From IMG/VR virus record IMGVR_UViG_3300025168_000877, positions 1 through 20,455 of that record: 20,455 nucleotides of DNA. One strand, 5' to 3'. Positions 6,269 through 14,141 of the stretch are shown piece by piece (the first letter of the stretch is position 1; each line of letters starts with the position of its first letter). The translations under genes were made by a program, and so were the position numbers. The notes under the pieces are model-generated. The model had not been told where the DNA came from, did not search any database, and worked only from the letters and a program-made list of their open reading frames with translations. Source of the DNA: a virus.

Positions 6269-6525
6269 TTGAAGGCACTGAAGAGTATGACGACACTATT
6301 GTTTTTCCTGGCCTTGAGTCTGCGTTGATTGGATATGGCTACCAATACTGCGGACCTCGACTGGCGGTGTATTCCAAGGTCGGCATCATGAAGACCCTGA
6401 TGAACCAGAACGAATGGGACCACGAAGATGCCAACGAGTGGTTCGAGTTCAACATCGCGTGCCTGTATGCCGGGCCTGAGACTCCGTTGATTGTGGAGTA
6501 CCTGGCAGATGAGGTGATGCAATGA
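6265..6525 (+). CDS. conserved phage hypothetical protein (86 aa)
   Basis: ATGA overlaps at both ends couple it to its neighbours. The core reads YSKVGIMKTLMNQ, then DANEWFEFNIACLYAGPETPLIV. This matches a widespread uncharacterised phage family in which a Tyr/Lys-rich helix is followed by EA-x-E-F/W-F-x-x-N and a G-x-x-TP segment. The family is common beside phage replication genes. No biochemical role is known to me. Family resemblance is from memory, so moderate confidence on that; the gene itself is secure. Confidence 0.75.
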   Translation: MIEGTEEYDDTIVFPGLESALIGYGYQYCGPRLAVYSKVGIMKTLMNQNEWDHEDANEWFEFNIACLYAGPETPLIVEYLADEVMQ

Positions 6526-7391
6526 GCTGGAACAACGTAACAAAGGCACGGCCCTGTGAAATCTGCGGCAAGCCTGACTGGTGCCAGTGGACTGAGGACG
6601 GCGCTGCTCGGTGCATGCGGCCGGTCGATCCGCCTGTTGGATGGCGTGCCATTCACACGGCGTCTGATGGTGGAGTCACCTTCCGCCAGGGGGAACCGGA
6701 CAAAGAGTTCTATCGGCAGCCTCGCGTACGCGTCGAGACTGTGAAGCCGGCGATCAACTGGAACGAACAGCAGTCTGAGTTCTTTCAGGAGTGCACGCTT
6801 GAGATGGCTCAGCAACTGGCGGAAACCTTGGGCCTGAAGATGGCCGTCACCTTGAAGGTGCTCGGCTTGGGATGGTGCCGAGCATTGAAGTGCTGGACCT
6901 TCCCAATGTACTCCGACCACGACACGGTGATCGGCATCCGAACCAGGTTCCCGGACGGGAAGAAGATGGCGATCAAGGGATCGACGGCAGGCATCTTCAT
7001 GAACCCTATTCCCGTCAAGCACTACGGCGAACCAGTCATGGTGTGCGAAGGGCCAAGTGACACGGCAGCCATGATGCAGCTGGGCTACTCCGCACTCGGC
7101 CGGCCGTCGTGCACGGGTGGCACTGCCATCCTTCGATCAATGCTTGCCGGCAAGGAGGTCGTCATCGTTTCCGATGCAGACTCCCCTGGTCGACGCGGCG
7201 CTGAACGACTCGCCAGTGAGCTTGTGACCTTGTGTCCAAGTGTGAAGATCATCGAACCTCCCGCGAAGGACATGCGGGAGTGGCTGAACTCAGGAGCAAC
7301 ACGTGATGCCGTGGAGTTTCTGATCAATGAAGCAAGAGGCAAGGACCGCCATGTTCAAGCACAACAAGTACAACGTCAGTCCCAAGAATGA
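6522..7391 (+). CDS. DNA primase: zinc-binding domain plus TOPRIM
   Basis: A 289-aa primase that would make RNA primers for phage DNA replication. The N-terminus carries a four-cysteine zinc site (C12, C15, C21, C31 in ARPCEICGKPDWCQW and AARCM), used by CHC2-type primases to read the template. The TOPRIM domain has its glutamate in VCEGPSD (E176) and the metal-binding VSDADSPGRRGA (D218, D220). Unlike T7 gp4 there is no C-terminal RecA-like helicase: the protein ends with a short helical tail after KDMREWL. It must work with another helicase, either the SF2 enzyme or the host DnaB. The ATG overlaps the previous stop (ATGA), and the 3' end overlaps the nuclease gene by 41 bases. Confidence 0.85.
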   Translation: MSWNNVTKARPCEICGKPDWCQWTEDGAARCMRPVDPPVGWRAIHTASDGGVTFRQGEPDKEFYRQPRVRVETVKPAINWNEQQSEFFQECTLEMAQQLAETLGLKMAVTLKVLGLGWCRALKCWTFPMYSDHDTVIGIRTRFPDGKKMAIKGSTAGIFMNPIPVKHYGEPVMVCEGPSDTAAMMQLGYSALGRPSCTGGTAILRSMLAGKEVVIVSDADSPGRRGAERLASELVTLCPSVKIIEPPAKDMREWLNSGATRDAVEFLINEARGKDRHVQAQQVQRQSQE

Positions 7392-7716
7392 ACGCACGTA
7401 CCTAGGTCGGACCTTTGGATCGAAGGCTGAACGCAGGTATTGCGAGCAGCTCGAGATGATGTGGGAAGCCGGAGTCATCTATGACTACGTCTGCCAGCCG
7501 TCTGTGTGGCTCGGTGTACCCGAGAACAAATACAAACCAGACTTCCTCGTTGTTCCACATGGTGGAATCACCTACTACGTGGAGGTTAAGGGCATGGAGA
7601 CCACTGCCTGGAAGAGAAACAAGAAGCTCTGGCAAGAGTACGGCCGGCTCAAGCTGATCGTAGTTCGCGAGACCTCGCCCGGAAAGTTCAAGACCATGGA
7701 GGAGTTGCCATCATGA
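7351..7716 (+). CDS. DUF1064-type PD-(D/E)XK nuclease
   Basis: Endonuclease of 121 aa, of the phage DUF1064 group suspected to resolve branched DNA; it occupies the genomic role of T7 gp3 endonuclease I. Start chosen at 7351 (AAGGA five bases upstream), because family members begin with a K-Y-N/R motif, here FKHNKYN; an in-frame ATG at 7327 would add eight residues. Catalytic residues visible: E27 (FGSKAERRY), D64 (KYKPDFLV), and E78 and K80 in YYVEVKGMET. It lies inside the primase 3' end and couples to the RNA polymerase by ATGA. The nuclease fold is secure; junction resolution is inferred. Confidence 0.85.
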   Translation: MFKHNKYNVSPKNERTYLGRTFGSKAERRYCEQLEMMWEAGVIYDYVCQPSVWLGVPENKYKPDFLVVPHGGITYYVEVKGMETTAWKRNKKLWQEYGRLKLIVVRETSPGKFKTMEELPS

Positions 7717-10139
7717 CTAGCCTAGCCACCCACGGAGTTGGCGATGTCTTCGCCGGCAGTGATTCCCTGATCAGTGAGCAGATCGAGCTTGAAGTCGAGT
7801 CGACTGCTAAGGGAGTAGAACGATATCGACGCCTGGCATACGACGCAGTCGAGCGTGGTGACGGTGCCTCTTTGAAGCCGGCCGAGCGACTGCTCGTCCA
7901 CTGGTATGACCCACTTGTAACTGCAATCCGTGACGAGATGCGGCTGATTATTAGCGGGAAGCCTGGACTTGGCCGGGCGATCTATGGCCCGGTCATGCTG
8001 CAGCTTGACGCTGAGCGGATGGCAGTCATTGCTATGCACGAGCTGTTGTCCAGGTGCATGGGTGAATACAACGGGACACTCTTGGTCCAAGCAGCGTACT
8101 CGGTGGGCAATGCTGTGATCGCAGAGATCCACCACGATGAGATGAAGCGGAACAACAAGGCAGACGTCGAGGATCTTGACCGTAGGTTCAAACGAATCAC
8201 TGCGTCACGAGTCAACTGCTGGGCGAAGAAGACGCTTGCCGATCCTAAGTGGAGCAGGAAGGTCTGCGTACATCTTGGCACCAGACTGATCAACTTGGTC
8301 GTGGGTGTTGGTACGGTCAAGGGGTACGAGGATGAATGGGCACCAGCATTTGAACACAAGAAGGTCTGGCGTGAGGGACAGAAGAAGGGCGTCGTGAAGT
8401 TGACCGACGAAGCTCACAAGGTGCTGGAGTCAGGGCACATCTATCGGCAGCACCTTCGGCCACGGTTCCAGCCGATGATCTGCGAGCCCTGGCCCTGGTC
8501 TGCTGAGGAAGGCCACGGCGGATACCTGCAGCTGCGTCCTCCACTCGTGTCGAAACCTCGAGCTGAGCATACCCGAGCAATCAAGAACGCGGACATGGAT
8601 GTCGTGTACGAGGCGGTGAACGCGCTCAACTCTACGGGATGGGCGATCAACCCCATAATTCTCTCAGTCATGGAGGAACTGTGGGAGTCCGGCGGCGGTG
8701 CCGTGCTCCCGAACGCAGACCCCCTGCCCATGCCCGACAAGCCGGCGGATATCGAGTCAAACCCTGAAGCCTTGAAGGCATGGAAAGCCGAGGCACACGA
8801 GGTGCACTCCGCTAATGCCAAGCTGCGAGGTGCCCGCGCCGAGTTCATGCAGAAGCTCGAGCTCGCCAAGACGATGCTTGGCCGAGAGATGTTCTTCCCG
8901 CACCAGCTTGACTTCAGGTCAAGGGCATACCCAATCCCTCCTGTGCTCAATCACCATGGCGACGATAAGAGCCGGGCGATTCTCATGTTCTTCATCGGCA
9001 AGCCGCTCACAGCGAGAGGACTTGCCAGGCTGAAGGAGCACTGTGCCTCCATGTATGGGATGGACAAGGGGGACTATGCCAGCCGGCGGGCCTGGGTCGA
9101 TGACAACATGGAGCTGCTCGAGGCAATCGCTCAAGATCCAGTCAACACCGTAGACCTCTGGTGCCGTGCGGAAGATCCTTGGCAGTTCTTGGCTGCGGCC
9201 ATGGGCATCGTGTTCCCTGAACTCGGAGCTCACATTCCAGTCCAGCGTGACGGCAGTCAGAACGGGAACCAACACTACGTTGCTGCCGGCCTGGATGAAG
9301 TTGCGGCTCCACTTGTCAACGTCGTGCCTGGCACAACCCCTGCGGATTCATATGCCACCGTTGGGAATCGAGTCATGAGCACCCTGGAAGACAAAGCTAG
9401 AACTGGGTGCAAGGTTTCTCGGGAACTTCTAAGTCATTGCAAGAGAAAGGTTTACAAGCAGACCGTGATGACCACGGTGTACAACGTCACTAAGGTTGGA
9501 GCTCGTGAGCAGGTCAAGGGGCAGCTCAAGAAGCGAGGCATTGAACGTGGCGACCTGTTCAAGTATTCCTCTCAGTTGTCTGAGCTTGTGCTTGATGCCG
9601 TCGGTGACACGTTCCCGAAGGCCAAGGAAATCATGACATGGATCGAGACCTGCACTCGAATGATGTGCAAGCACAACCCAGGCAGAGCGATCCAATGGAC
9701 TACTCCCTTGGGGTTCCCTGTCATTCAGCCCTATCGATCGATGAAGAAGTTCCAGATCCGCACGTGCATGCAGCGGCTGACCATTGGCACTCCGAATGAG
9801 GACTCCCCTGTTGCCCTAGGTAAGCAGGTCCAAGGCGGACCACCGAACGTGATTCACTCTTGGGATGGCACTCACATGATGTGCACCGCCTTGGAATGCA
9901 GGGATAGGGCCATCGTCTTCGCTGCTGTCCACGACTCCTACTGGACTCACGCTGAAGACGTCGACGAGATGGACATCATCCTGCGTGATCAGTTCTTCTC
10001 GCTGCACGAGGCTGATCTGGTCTACCAAATGTACGAGGAGTGGTGCGAAGCGTACCCCGGCCTCGATTTGCCCGAGCCCCCTGCTCGTGGCTCACTCGAC
10101 CTGGAGCTGGTTCGCCAGTCTCCCTACTTCTTTCATTGA
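7713..10139 (+). CDS. T7-like single-subunit DNA-directed RNA polymerase
   Basis: An 808-aa phage RNA polymerase that would transcribe the late genes from phage-specific promoters. Start at 7713 with GGAGGAG eight bases upstream. Conserved palm and fingers residues align with T7: D513 in RDGSQNGNQHY (T7 D537), K582 and Y590 in VYKQTVMTTVYN (T7 K631, Y639, same spacing of eight), and D741 in HDSYWTH (T7 D812). The earlier HQLDFRSRAYPI matches T7 MDWRGRVY. T7 has GSCSGIQHF where this enzyme has GSQNGNQHY. It is slightly shorter than T7 (883 aa), mostly in the N-terminal domain that reads the promoter. It lies just before the virion genes, as in phiKMV-type phages rather than T7. Activity looks intact. 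Confidence 0.95.
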   Translation: MTSLATHGVGDVFAGSDSLISEQIELEVESTAKGVERYRRLAYDAVERGDGASLKPAERLLVHWYDPLVTAIRDEMRLIISGKPGLGRAIYGPVMLQLDAERMAVIAMHELLSRCMGEYNGTLLVQAAYSVGNAVIAEIHHDEMKRNNKADVEDLDRRFKRITASRVNCWAKKTLADPKWSRKVCVHLGTRLINLVVGVGTVKGYEDEWAPAFEHKKVWREGQKKGVVKLTDEAHKVLESGHIYRQHLRPRFQPMICEPWPWSAEEGHGGYLQLRPPLVSKPRAEHTRAIKNADMDVVYEAVNALNSTGWAINPIILSVMEELWESGGGAVLPNADPLPMPDKPADIESNPEALKAWKAEAHEVHSANAKLRGARAEFMQKLELAKTMLGREMFFPHQLDFRSRAYPIPPVLNHHGDDKSRAILMFFIGKPLTARGLARLKEHCASMYGMDKGDYASRRAWVDDNMELLEAIAQDPVNTVDLWCRAEDPWQFLAAAMGIVFPELGAHIPVQRDGSQNGNQHYVAAGLDEVAAPLVNVVPGTTPADSYATVGNRVMSTLEDKARTGCKVSRELLSHCKRKVYKQTVMTTVYNVTKVGAREQVKGQLKKRGIERGDLFKYSSQLSELVLDAVGDTFPKAKEIMTWIETCTRMMCKHNPGRAIQWTTPLGFPVIQPYRSMKKFQIRTCMQRLTIGTPNEDSPVALGKQVQGGPPNVIHSWDGTHMMCTALECRDRAIVFAAVHDSYWTHAEDVDEMDIILRDQFFSLHEADLVYQMYEEWCEAYPGLDLPEPPARGSLDLELVRQSPYFFH

Positions 10140-10153
10140 GGGGTACCTAGATA

Positions 10154-10741
10154 ATGAATAAACGAGAGCGATACGCATACCTTCTGGTCTTTGCTCGAGG
10201 CGCCACTTGGAATGACGTCTTCAAAGGCCGGTCTTGGAAGTTTCTGTGGAGGATGATCCGCCGTCACCCGGAGGTGGTCTACTGGCTGATGTCAGCAGCG
10301 ACCGTCCGGTGGGTAACCAGGACGCAGCACATCCATGTGCTGGTGGGAAACCACGAGGTGCTGCTGGACTCCCAGTTCCAGGGGCCGAAGTATCTCCCGT
10401 ATGAGGACACGATCAAGAACTATCGAGGTCTCACGGGCTGGTGCGTGTTCGTATCTGAACATGAGATCGACCTAGCTCAGTTCGAGCGGGCGCCCATGGG
10501 CCGGCTTCGCAAGAAGTGGAACTACCTGTATGCCTACTGGGGCCGGTGGCTCATGTGGGCAACTCGTGGCCTCTATCAATGTGACAACTGTACGCTCGTG
10601 GCTCGGAAGATTCTCCGGGACTCGGGCATTGAAATCCCCCGGCGGTGTTGGAACCCCGCCCTTGTACTGATTTGGATGACGGAGAACTCTTATGCCTTCA
10701 CTCCCGGCCCACCTCCCAGCGCGTGTGGACCAGCTGATTGA
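10154..10741 (+). CDS. possible permuted papain-like (YiiX/NlpC-P60-like) protein
   Basis: A 195-aa protein 14 bp after the polymerase, with GAGGGG ten bases before its ATG. The N-terminal 50 residues are basic and aromatic (GRSWKFLWRMIRRH). Then HIHVLVG (H59, H61), VLLDSQFQG and later a CDNCTLVARKIL helix (C143, C146) are arranged like the permuted papain-fold amidases, where a His-bearing strand precedes a Cys at the head of a helix. If so, it may cleave peptidoglycan or lipid amides during entry or lysis. The resemblance is weak and the Cys context is unusual. The C-terminal ~17 residues overlap the next gene by 50 bases. Confidence 0.6.
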   Translation: MNKRERYAYLLVFARGATWNDVFKGRSWKFLWRMIRRHPEVVYWLMSAATVRWVTRTQHIHVLVGNHEVLLDSQFQGPKYLPYEDTIKNYRGLTGWCVFVSEHEIDLAQFERAPMGRLRKKWNYLYAYWGRWLMWATRGLYQCDNCTLVARKILRDSGIEIPRRCWNPALVLIWMTENSYAFTPGPPPSACGPAD

Positions 10742-10889
10742 CGAGCTGGCTACGCTGAACCCAGCGCCCGTGGTGACAGGTGCGGACCTCGACTGTGATA
10801 CCTGCAAGGAGTTGATCTTCTTGGCTGGTCGCAGGTCAGTGGTGGAAGAGCTTGTCCGTCTTCAAGACAAACAGAAAGAAGGTGCCTGA
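10692..10889 (+). CDS. small hypothetical protein (65 aa)
   Basis: It starts inside the previous gene; GGAGA seven bases before the ATG at 10692 supports this overlapping start. The protein is helical: a leucine/acidic first helix (RVDQLIDELATL), a CDTC pair near residue 35, then RRSVVEELVRLQDKQKEGA. The next gene begins in its stop (TGATG). Its position before the portal parallels the small virion or morphogenesis genes 6.7-7.3 of T7, but no sequence relation is seen. Confidence 0.65.
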   Translation: MPSLPAHLPARVDQLIDELATLNPAPVVTGADLDCDTCKELIFLAGRRSVVEELVRLQDKQKEGA

Positions 10890-11104
10890 TGGGTGGAGGC
10901 GGCGACGTATCAAACAACTACTACAACGACTACATGGTTGATGGCAGCAAGGATCTTCGCGAAGGTAAAGACCGCGAGGAAGAGGCGCCGTTCACTGAAC
11001 TCACCGAAGACGAGCGTCGAAAGCTGTTCGGCATCGACGCCGGCAACCCTGGGACATTGACCCTGCCGAAGTACGGTAGTGGATCTGGAGCAAATACTCC
11101 CTGA
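10889..11104 (+). CDS. small Gly-rich N-terminus virion-associated-like protein (71 aa)
   Basis: TGATG overlaps at both ends. The start MGGGGDVSNNYYNDY is of a type often found on small phage proteins encoded next to the portal. The middle is strongly charged (SKDLREGKDREEE, then ELTEDERRKLFG) and the end is Gly/Ser-rich. Probably a minor morphogenesis or virion protein comparable in position to T7 gp7.3. Function not shown by sequence. Confidence 0.65.
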   Translation: MGGGGDVSNNYYNDYMVDGSKDLREGKDREEEAPFTELTEDERRKLFGIDAGNPGTLTLPKYGSGSGANTP

Positions 11105-12696
11105 TGGACGACAACATCCGCAAGGACTTCGACCGCGACGATGCGGAAAGGCAGGAGTCCCTTGAGCGAGCACGACTTTGTGCATCGCTTACCAAGCCAT
11201 GGGTGCTACCACCTAGCGGATACTCTCCGAACGACAAACTTCCTGAGCCCTTCTCAAGCCTGCCCGCCAGGGCGTGCTCGAACCTCGAGGGCAAACTGCT
11301 GACAGCATTGTTTCCAGCCGCCCAGCCATTCTTCAAGCTGCGGCCGGCCGGCCGATTCCGGTTCGATCCAAACGTGGAACCGGAGAAGCTCTCAGAGTTT
11401 GAGAACATCCTGCACCTGCAGGAACTGATGATCCTGGCGAAGCTGGACAGAACCGACAAGCAGTCAGGGTCGAACAGCCGGCGAGCCGGCTTCCGTTCCA
11501 GGATGAGGCTGGCAATCAGTCAGCTCCTGATCACTGGAGACGTCCTGATTCAGCTCACTGATGACTTCAACATCAAGGTCTTCCGCCGTGACAACTATGT
11601 GACGAAGCGGGACTCGGCAGGAGACATCCTGTACCACATCATCCGCGAGCAGATTGACCCACTGACTTTGACAAAGTCACAGCTGGAAGATGCCGGCATG
11701 GACTTCGAAGCATTGCAGCTCGAGTCCGTGGATCGCCGCATGGAGGATCTGTATACGAAGGTGCAGTGGAACCCACTGTCCAAGGTCTGGGTGATTTCAC
11801 AGGAGATCAATGACCACGTTGTATACGAAGCTCAAGAGCCCATCACGCCTTTCATGTCAACCCCCTACTCGTTGGCACCAGCTGCCAACTATGGCGAGGG
11901 AATCATCGGCGAGAACCTTGGCGACGTCCGGTCGCATAACGAACTAACGGAACGCATCCTTGACTTTGGAGCGATTGCATCGAAGCAGATTTTCTGTCTC
12001 GACTACAACTCGCAGGTACGCCCCTCGGACCTAGCGCTTCCAACCGGATCAGTGATTCAAGCCAGGGTCCAGGGGGGTGCTGTGACAGACGTCGGCATGC
12101 TGCGAGCTGACAAGCTCACCGACTTCAATGTCGTCGCGACAACCAGAGAAAGTATTCGCAAGGATTTGACTACCGTCATGCTGATGGAAGGCGAGTCCAT
12201 GCCGACGTACGAGCGAGCTACCAGGCTCCACGTGCAGCGTGTCGCTCAAGAGATTGAAGGTGCACTTGGTGGAGTGTATGCACCGATTGCTGATTCTATG
12301 CAGATCAGTCTGATCGAGAGAATGCGGCACGTGATGACGTTGTCGGGCGATCTGCCCCCACTGCCGGAAGAGACAGTGGAGGTCCAAGCTGTGACTGGAC
12401 TGATGGCACTCAGCAATGAAACAGAGAAGATGAAGCTGGTCGAGCTCATGCAACTGATTGCACAGCTTGGCCCCGAGGTGGGAAACCGTATCGACAAGGG
12501 TGTACTGCTCGACGTCTTGGTACGACAGACTGGGATCTATGAGCCCGGCCTGGTCAAGACAGAAGAGCAAGTCAATCAGGAGATGCAAGCCGCTCAGCAG
12601 CAGGCTATGGAACAGCAAGCTGCCTCCACTGCAATGGATGCAGTTGGTAGAGGCGTCGCCTCCGGCAACATCAACACAGGAGAAATGAATGTCTGA
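11104..12696 (+). CDS. portal / head-tail connector protein (T7 gp8-like)
   Basis: A 530-aa protein, close to T7 gp8 (536 aa). It would form the twelve-subunit ring at the capsid vertex through which DNA is packaged. Typical pieces of the podovirus head-tail connector family are visible: an N-terminal helix with RLCASLTKPWVLPP, LPARACSNLEGKLLTALFP, a segment LLITGDVLIQL, the aromatic FRRDNYV, the VSP-like middle PYSLAPAANYGEGI, and the long C-terminal helices with TYERATRLHVQRVAQEIE. The end is Gln/Ala-rich. Its stop overlaps the scaffold start by eight bases. Place between the small ORFs and the scaffold matches T7 order. Confidence 0.92.
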   Translation: MDDNIRKDFDRDDAERQESLERARLCASLTKPWVLPPSGYSPNDKLPEPFSSLPARACSNLEGKLLTALFPAAQPFFKLRPAGRFRFDPNVEPEKLSEFENILHLQELMILAKLDRTDKQSGSNSRRAGFRSRMRLAISQLLITGDVLIQLTDDFNIKVFRRDNYVTKRDSAGDILYHIIREQIDPLTLTKSQLEDAGMDFEALQLESVDRRMEDLYTKVQWNPLSKVWVISQEINDHVVYEAQEPITPFMSTPYSLAPAANYGEGIIGENLGDVRSHNELTERILDFGAIASKQIFCLDYNSQVRPSDLALPTGSVIQARVQGGAVTDVGMLRADKLTDFNVVATTRESIRKDLTTVMLMEGESMPTYERATRLHVQRVAQEIEGALGGVYAPIADSMQISLIERMRHVMTLSGDLPPLPEETVEVQAVTGLMALSNETEKMKLVELMQLIAQLGPEVGNRIDKGVLLDVLVRQTGIYEPGLVKTEEQVNQEMQAAQQQAMEQQAASTAMDAVGRGVASGNINTGEMNV

Positions 12697-13543
12697 AGAA
12701 CAAGCAGCACCAGCCCCTGACTCAGGTGGTGACAGCGGGCTGAGCATCAGCCCCACTGGAGCAAGCGAATCCAATCCGATGATGGCCGCTCAAGCAAGCG
12801 GCATGTCGCCGAAGGCGCCGGCCCAGGTTCACACTGAGAACCTCATACCCGAAGGGGAATCTCAACAGGATTTGGGAACAGCTCGCTCGTATGCAGATAA
12901 GTTCCAGAGCATTGAAGACCTCGAGGCTGGATACAAATCCCTCGAGTCCAAGCTCGGCGAACGATCTCAGTACGGGCAGATGAACGTCGACCAGCTGATC
13001 GATGCGATCGGTCTGGACAACCAGCAGATCACTGCAAACTGGAAAGCCGACGGCAAGCTGACGCCAGAACAATACGATGCGTTCGGCCGAGCCGGTTGGA
13101 GCCAGGAGATTGTCGACGGGTTTCTTCACGGACAGACTGCCATTGCCCAGAACGGGGTGTACGCTCAGCAGAAGATGCTGACGCACGCTCAGGAGCTGTG
13201 TGGTGGCGAGCTTGAGTGGGATGGACTCAAGAGATGGGCAGCTATGAACGTCCCAGAGGAACGCCTCAACGCTCTGAACCAGCGACTGGCAGACCCTACC
13301 AACTATGAGAGCGCTTTGAAGGAGTTGCTCTGGGACTGGAACCTCGCAACCGGCAAGGGCGGCACCGCCAATATGGCGATGCTGAGTGGGCAGTCGATGC
13401 CCAATACCACAGCCGGATTCACTTCATCGAATGAGATGCTGTCAGAAATGCAGCGTGTCAAAGACCAGGGATACATGGACGCCGGCTTCAAGAACCGCAT
13501 GGCGAACACTGCAAACCACATTGTGCAAGGGATTGACAAATGA
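12689..13543 (+). CDS. capsid assembly / scaffolding protein (T7 gp9-like)
   Basis: A 284-aa acidic protein with AGGAGA five bases before its ATG. The first ~60 residues are disordered (Pro/Ser/Gly-rich). A conserved-looking segment follows (SYADKFQSIEDLEAGYKSLE), as in T7-like scaffolds, then Gln-rich helices and a short C-terminal helix (AGFKNRMANTANHIVQ) of the kind that contacts the capsid. It would direct procapsid assembly and then leave the shell. The call rests on position between portal and capsid and on composition, with moderate sequence support. Confidence 0.8.
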   Translation: MSEEQAAPAPDSGGDSGLSISPTGASESNPMMAAQASGMSPKAPAQVHTENLIPEGESQQDLGTARSYADKFQSIEDLEAGYKSLESKLGERSQYGQMNVDQLIDAIGLDNQQITANWKADGKLTPEQYDAFGRAGWSQEIVDGFLHGQTAIAQNGVYAQQKMLTHAQELCGGELEWDGLKRWAAMNVPEERLNALNQRLADPTNYESALKELLWDWNLATGKGGTANMAMLSGQSMPNTTAGFTSSNEMLSEMQRVKDQGYMDAGFKNRMANTANHIVQGIDK

Positions 13544-13956
13544 GCCAAGGAACCATTCGTCGTTCGGACAATTTGTCCAAGGCATTCATGCTTCAGATGG
13601 AGCACCAGATCAAACCCCGATGGCACTCACTGGCAGGCGCCGGGATTATGGTGTGCACTCTGGTCAACTTCCCAACCAATGAAGTCATCGCAGAAGGCCG
13701 AGGCAATGACCATGAGGAGTCGTTCGATGCAGCGTACAAAGCCTGGACAGAAGCAGCAGCGGCAGCCAAGACGGTCGCCCTGGAGAACGAGGGTCTCCGT
13801 GAGCGACTCCGGGATTTGGAGCAGCAGGTGGAGAAGTCCACGGCTCCTGTCCATTCGGAAACGCAGAGCGAAGATCCGGCACCTGCTACAGCACCCGCTC
13901 CTAAGCGGCGACGATCTGGCGTGAAGAAGAGCACGACAACACAACCAGACTTCTGA
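13540..13956 (+). CDS. hypothetical protein between scaffold and capsid (138 aa)
   Basis: ATGA overlap with the scaffold stop. Three parts are seen: a compact N-terminal ~60 residues (AGAGIMVCTLVNFPTNEVIAEG, then HEESFDAAYKAWTEA), a coiled-coil segment (ENEGLRERLRDLEQQVEKS), and a disordered Ala/Pro tail ending in basic KRRRSGVKK. The first part has a beta-beta then Ala-rich helix order that loosely recalls double-stranded-RNA-binding or DUF1508-like folds; this is speculative. T7 has no gene here. It may be an accessory capsid or DNA-binding virion protein. The stop codon lies in an inverted repeat (13954-13970). Confidence 0.7.
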   Translation: MSQGTIRRSDNLSKAFMLQMEHQIKPRWHSLAGAGIMVCTLVNFPTNEVIAEGRGNDHEESFDAAYKAWTEAAAAAKTVALENEGLRERLRDLEQQVEKSTAPVHSETQSEDPAPATAPAPKRRRSGVKKSTTTQPDF

Positions 13957-13970
13957 TCACTTGGTGATCA
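13954..13970. repeat. inverted repeat at the stop before the capsid spacer
   Basis: TGATCAC (13954-13960), TTG, GTGATCA (13964-13970) form a perfect 7-bp inverted repeat that includes the stop codon. A pyrimidine-rich stretch with T's follows (CTTCTCTCTT). It could be a weak terminator or a protein-binding palindrome. Confidence 0.4.
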
Positions 13971-14046
13971 CTGACTCTTCTCTCTTGAGTGGCGTGGCCT
14001 ACCGGCCTCGCTCTCATTTCCCGAAGCCCGAGATCGAACTGGATAC

Positions 14047-14070
14047 CAGGTGGCCGCACGCGGCCACTTG
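14047..14070 (+). promoter_or_regulatory. strong GC hairpin upstream of the capsid gene
   Basis: The 24-nt segment is an almost complete palindrome: CAGGTGGCCGC pairs with GCGGCCACTTG around a 2-nt centre (11 complementary positions, one of them G-U; the innermost pairs must open to make a loop). No T tract follows, so intrinsic termination is unlikely. RNA processing, mRNA protection or a pause site before the capsid message are better guesses. Confidence 0.5.
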
Positions 14071-14073
14071 CCC

Positions 14074-14114
14074 GGTGTAGTTCGGACAACTTCAACCCGT
14101 CCGAAACTCACACC
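14074..14114 (+). promoter_or_regulatory. long stem-loop in the capsid leader
   Basis: TTCGGAC (14081-14087) and GTCCGAA (14099-14105) close an 11-nt loop. The stem continues outward as GGTGTAG (14074-14080) against CT-C-ACACC (14107-14114), with single bulges at A14106 and C14109, giving about 14 base pairs. It ends 28 nt before the capsid ATG. In T7, RNase III cleaves stem-loops between gene blocks and leaves stable 3' or 5' hairpins; this could be an equivalent. Confidence 0.5.
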
Positions 14115-14141
14115 AAACCAAACTATCGGGAGATGACACAC

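Noticed and set aside
7327-7350. Upstream ATG for the DUF1064 nuclease
   Set aside because: Would add eight residues not expected in the family; AAGGA spaced five bases from 7351 favours the later start.
7722-8950. Several minus-strand open frames opposite the RNA polymerase and virion genes
   Set aside because: All lie within securely identified + strand genes and read as low-quality protein.
14074-14114. Possible small tRNA-like element ending ACACCA
   Set aside because: Only 41 nt and a single stem-loop; no D- or T-arm, so it is kept as a hairpin only.
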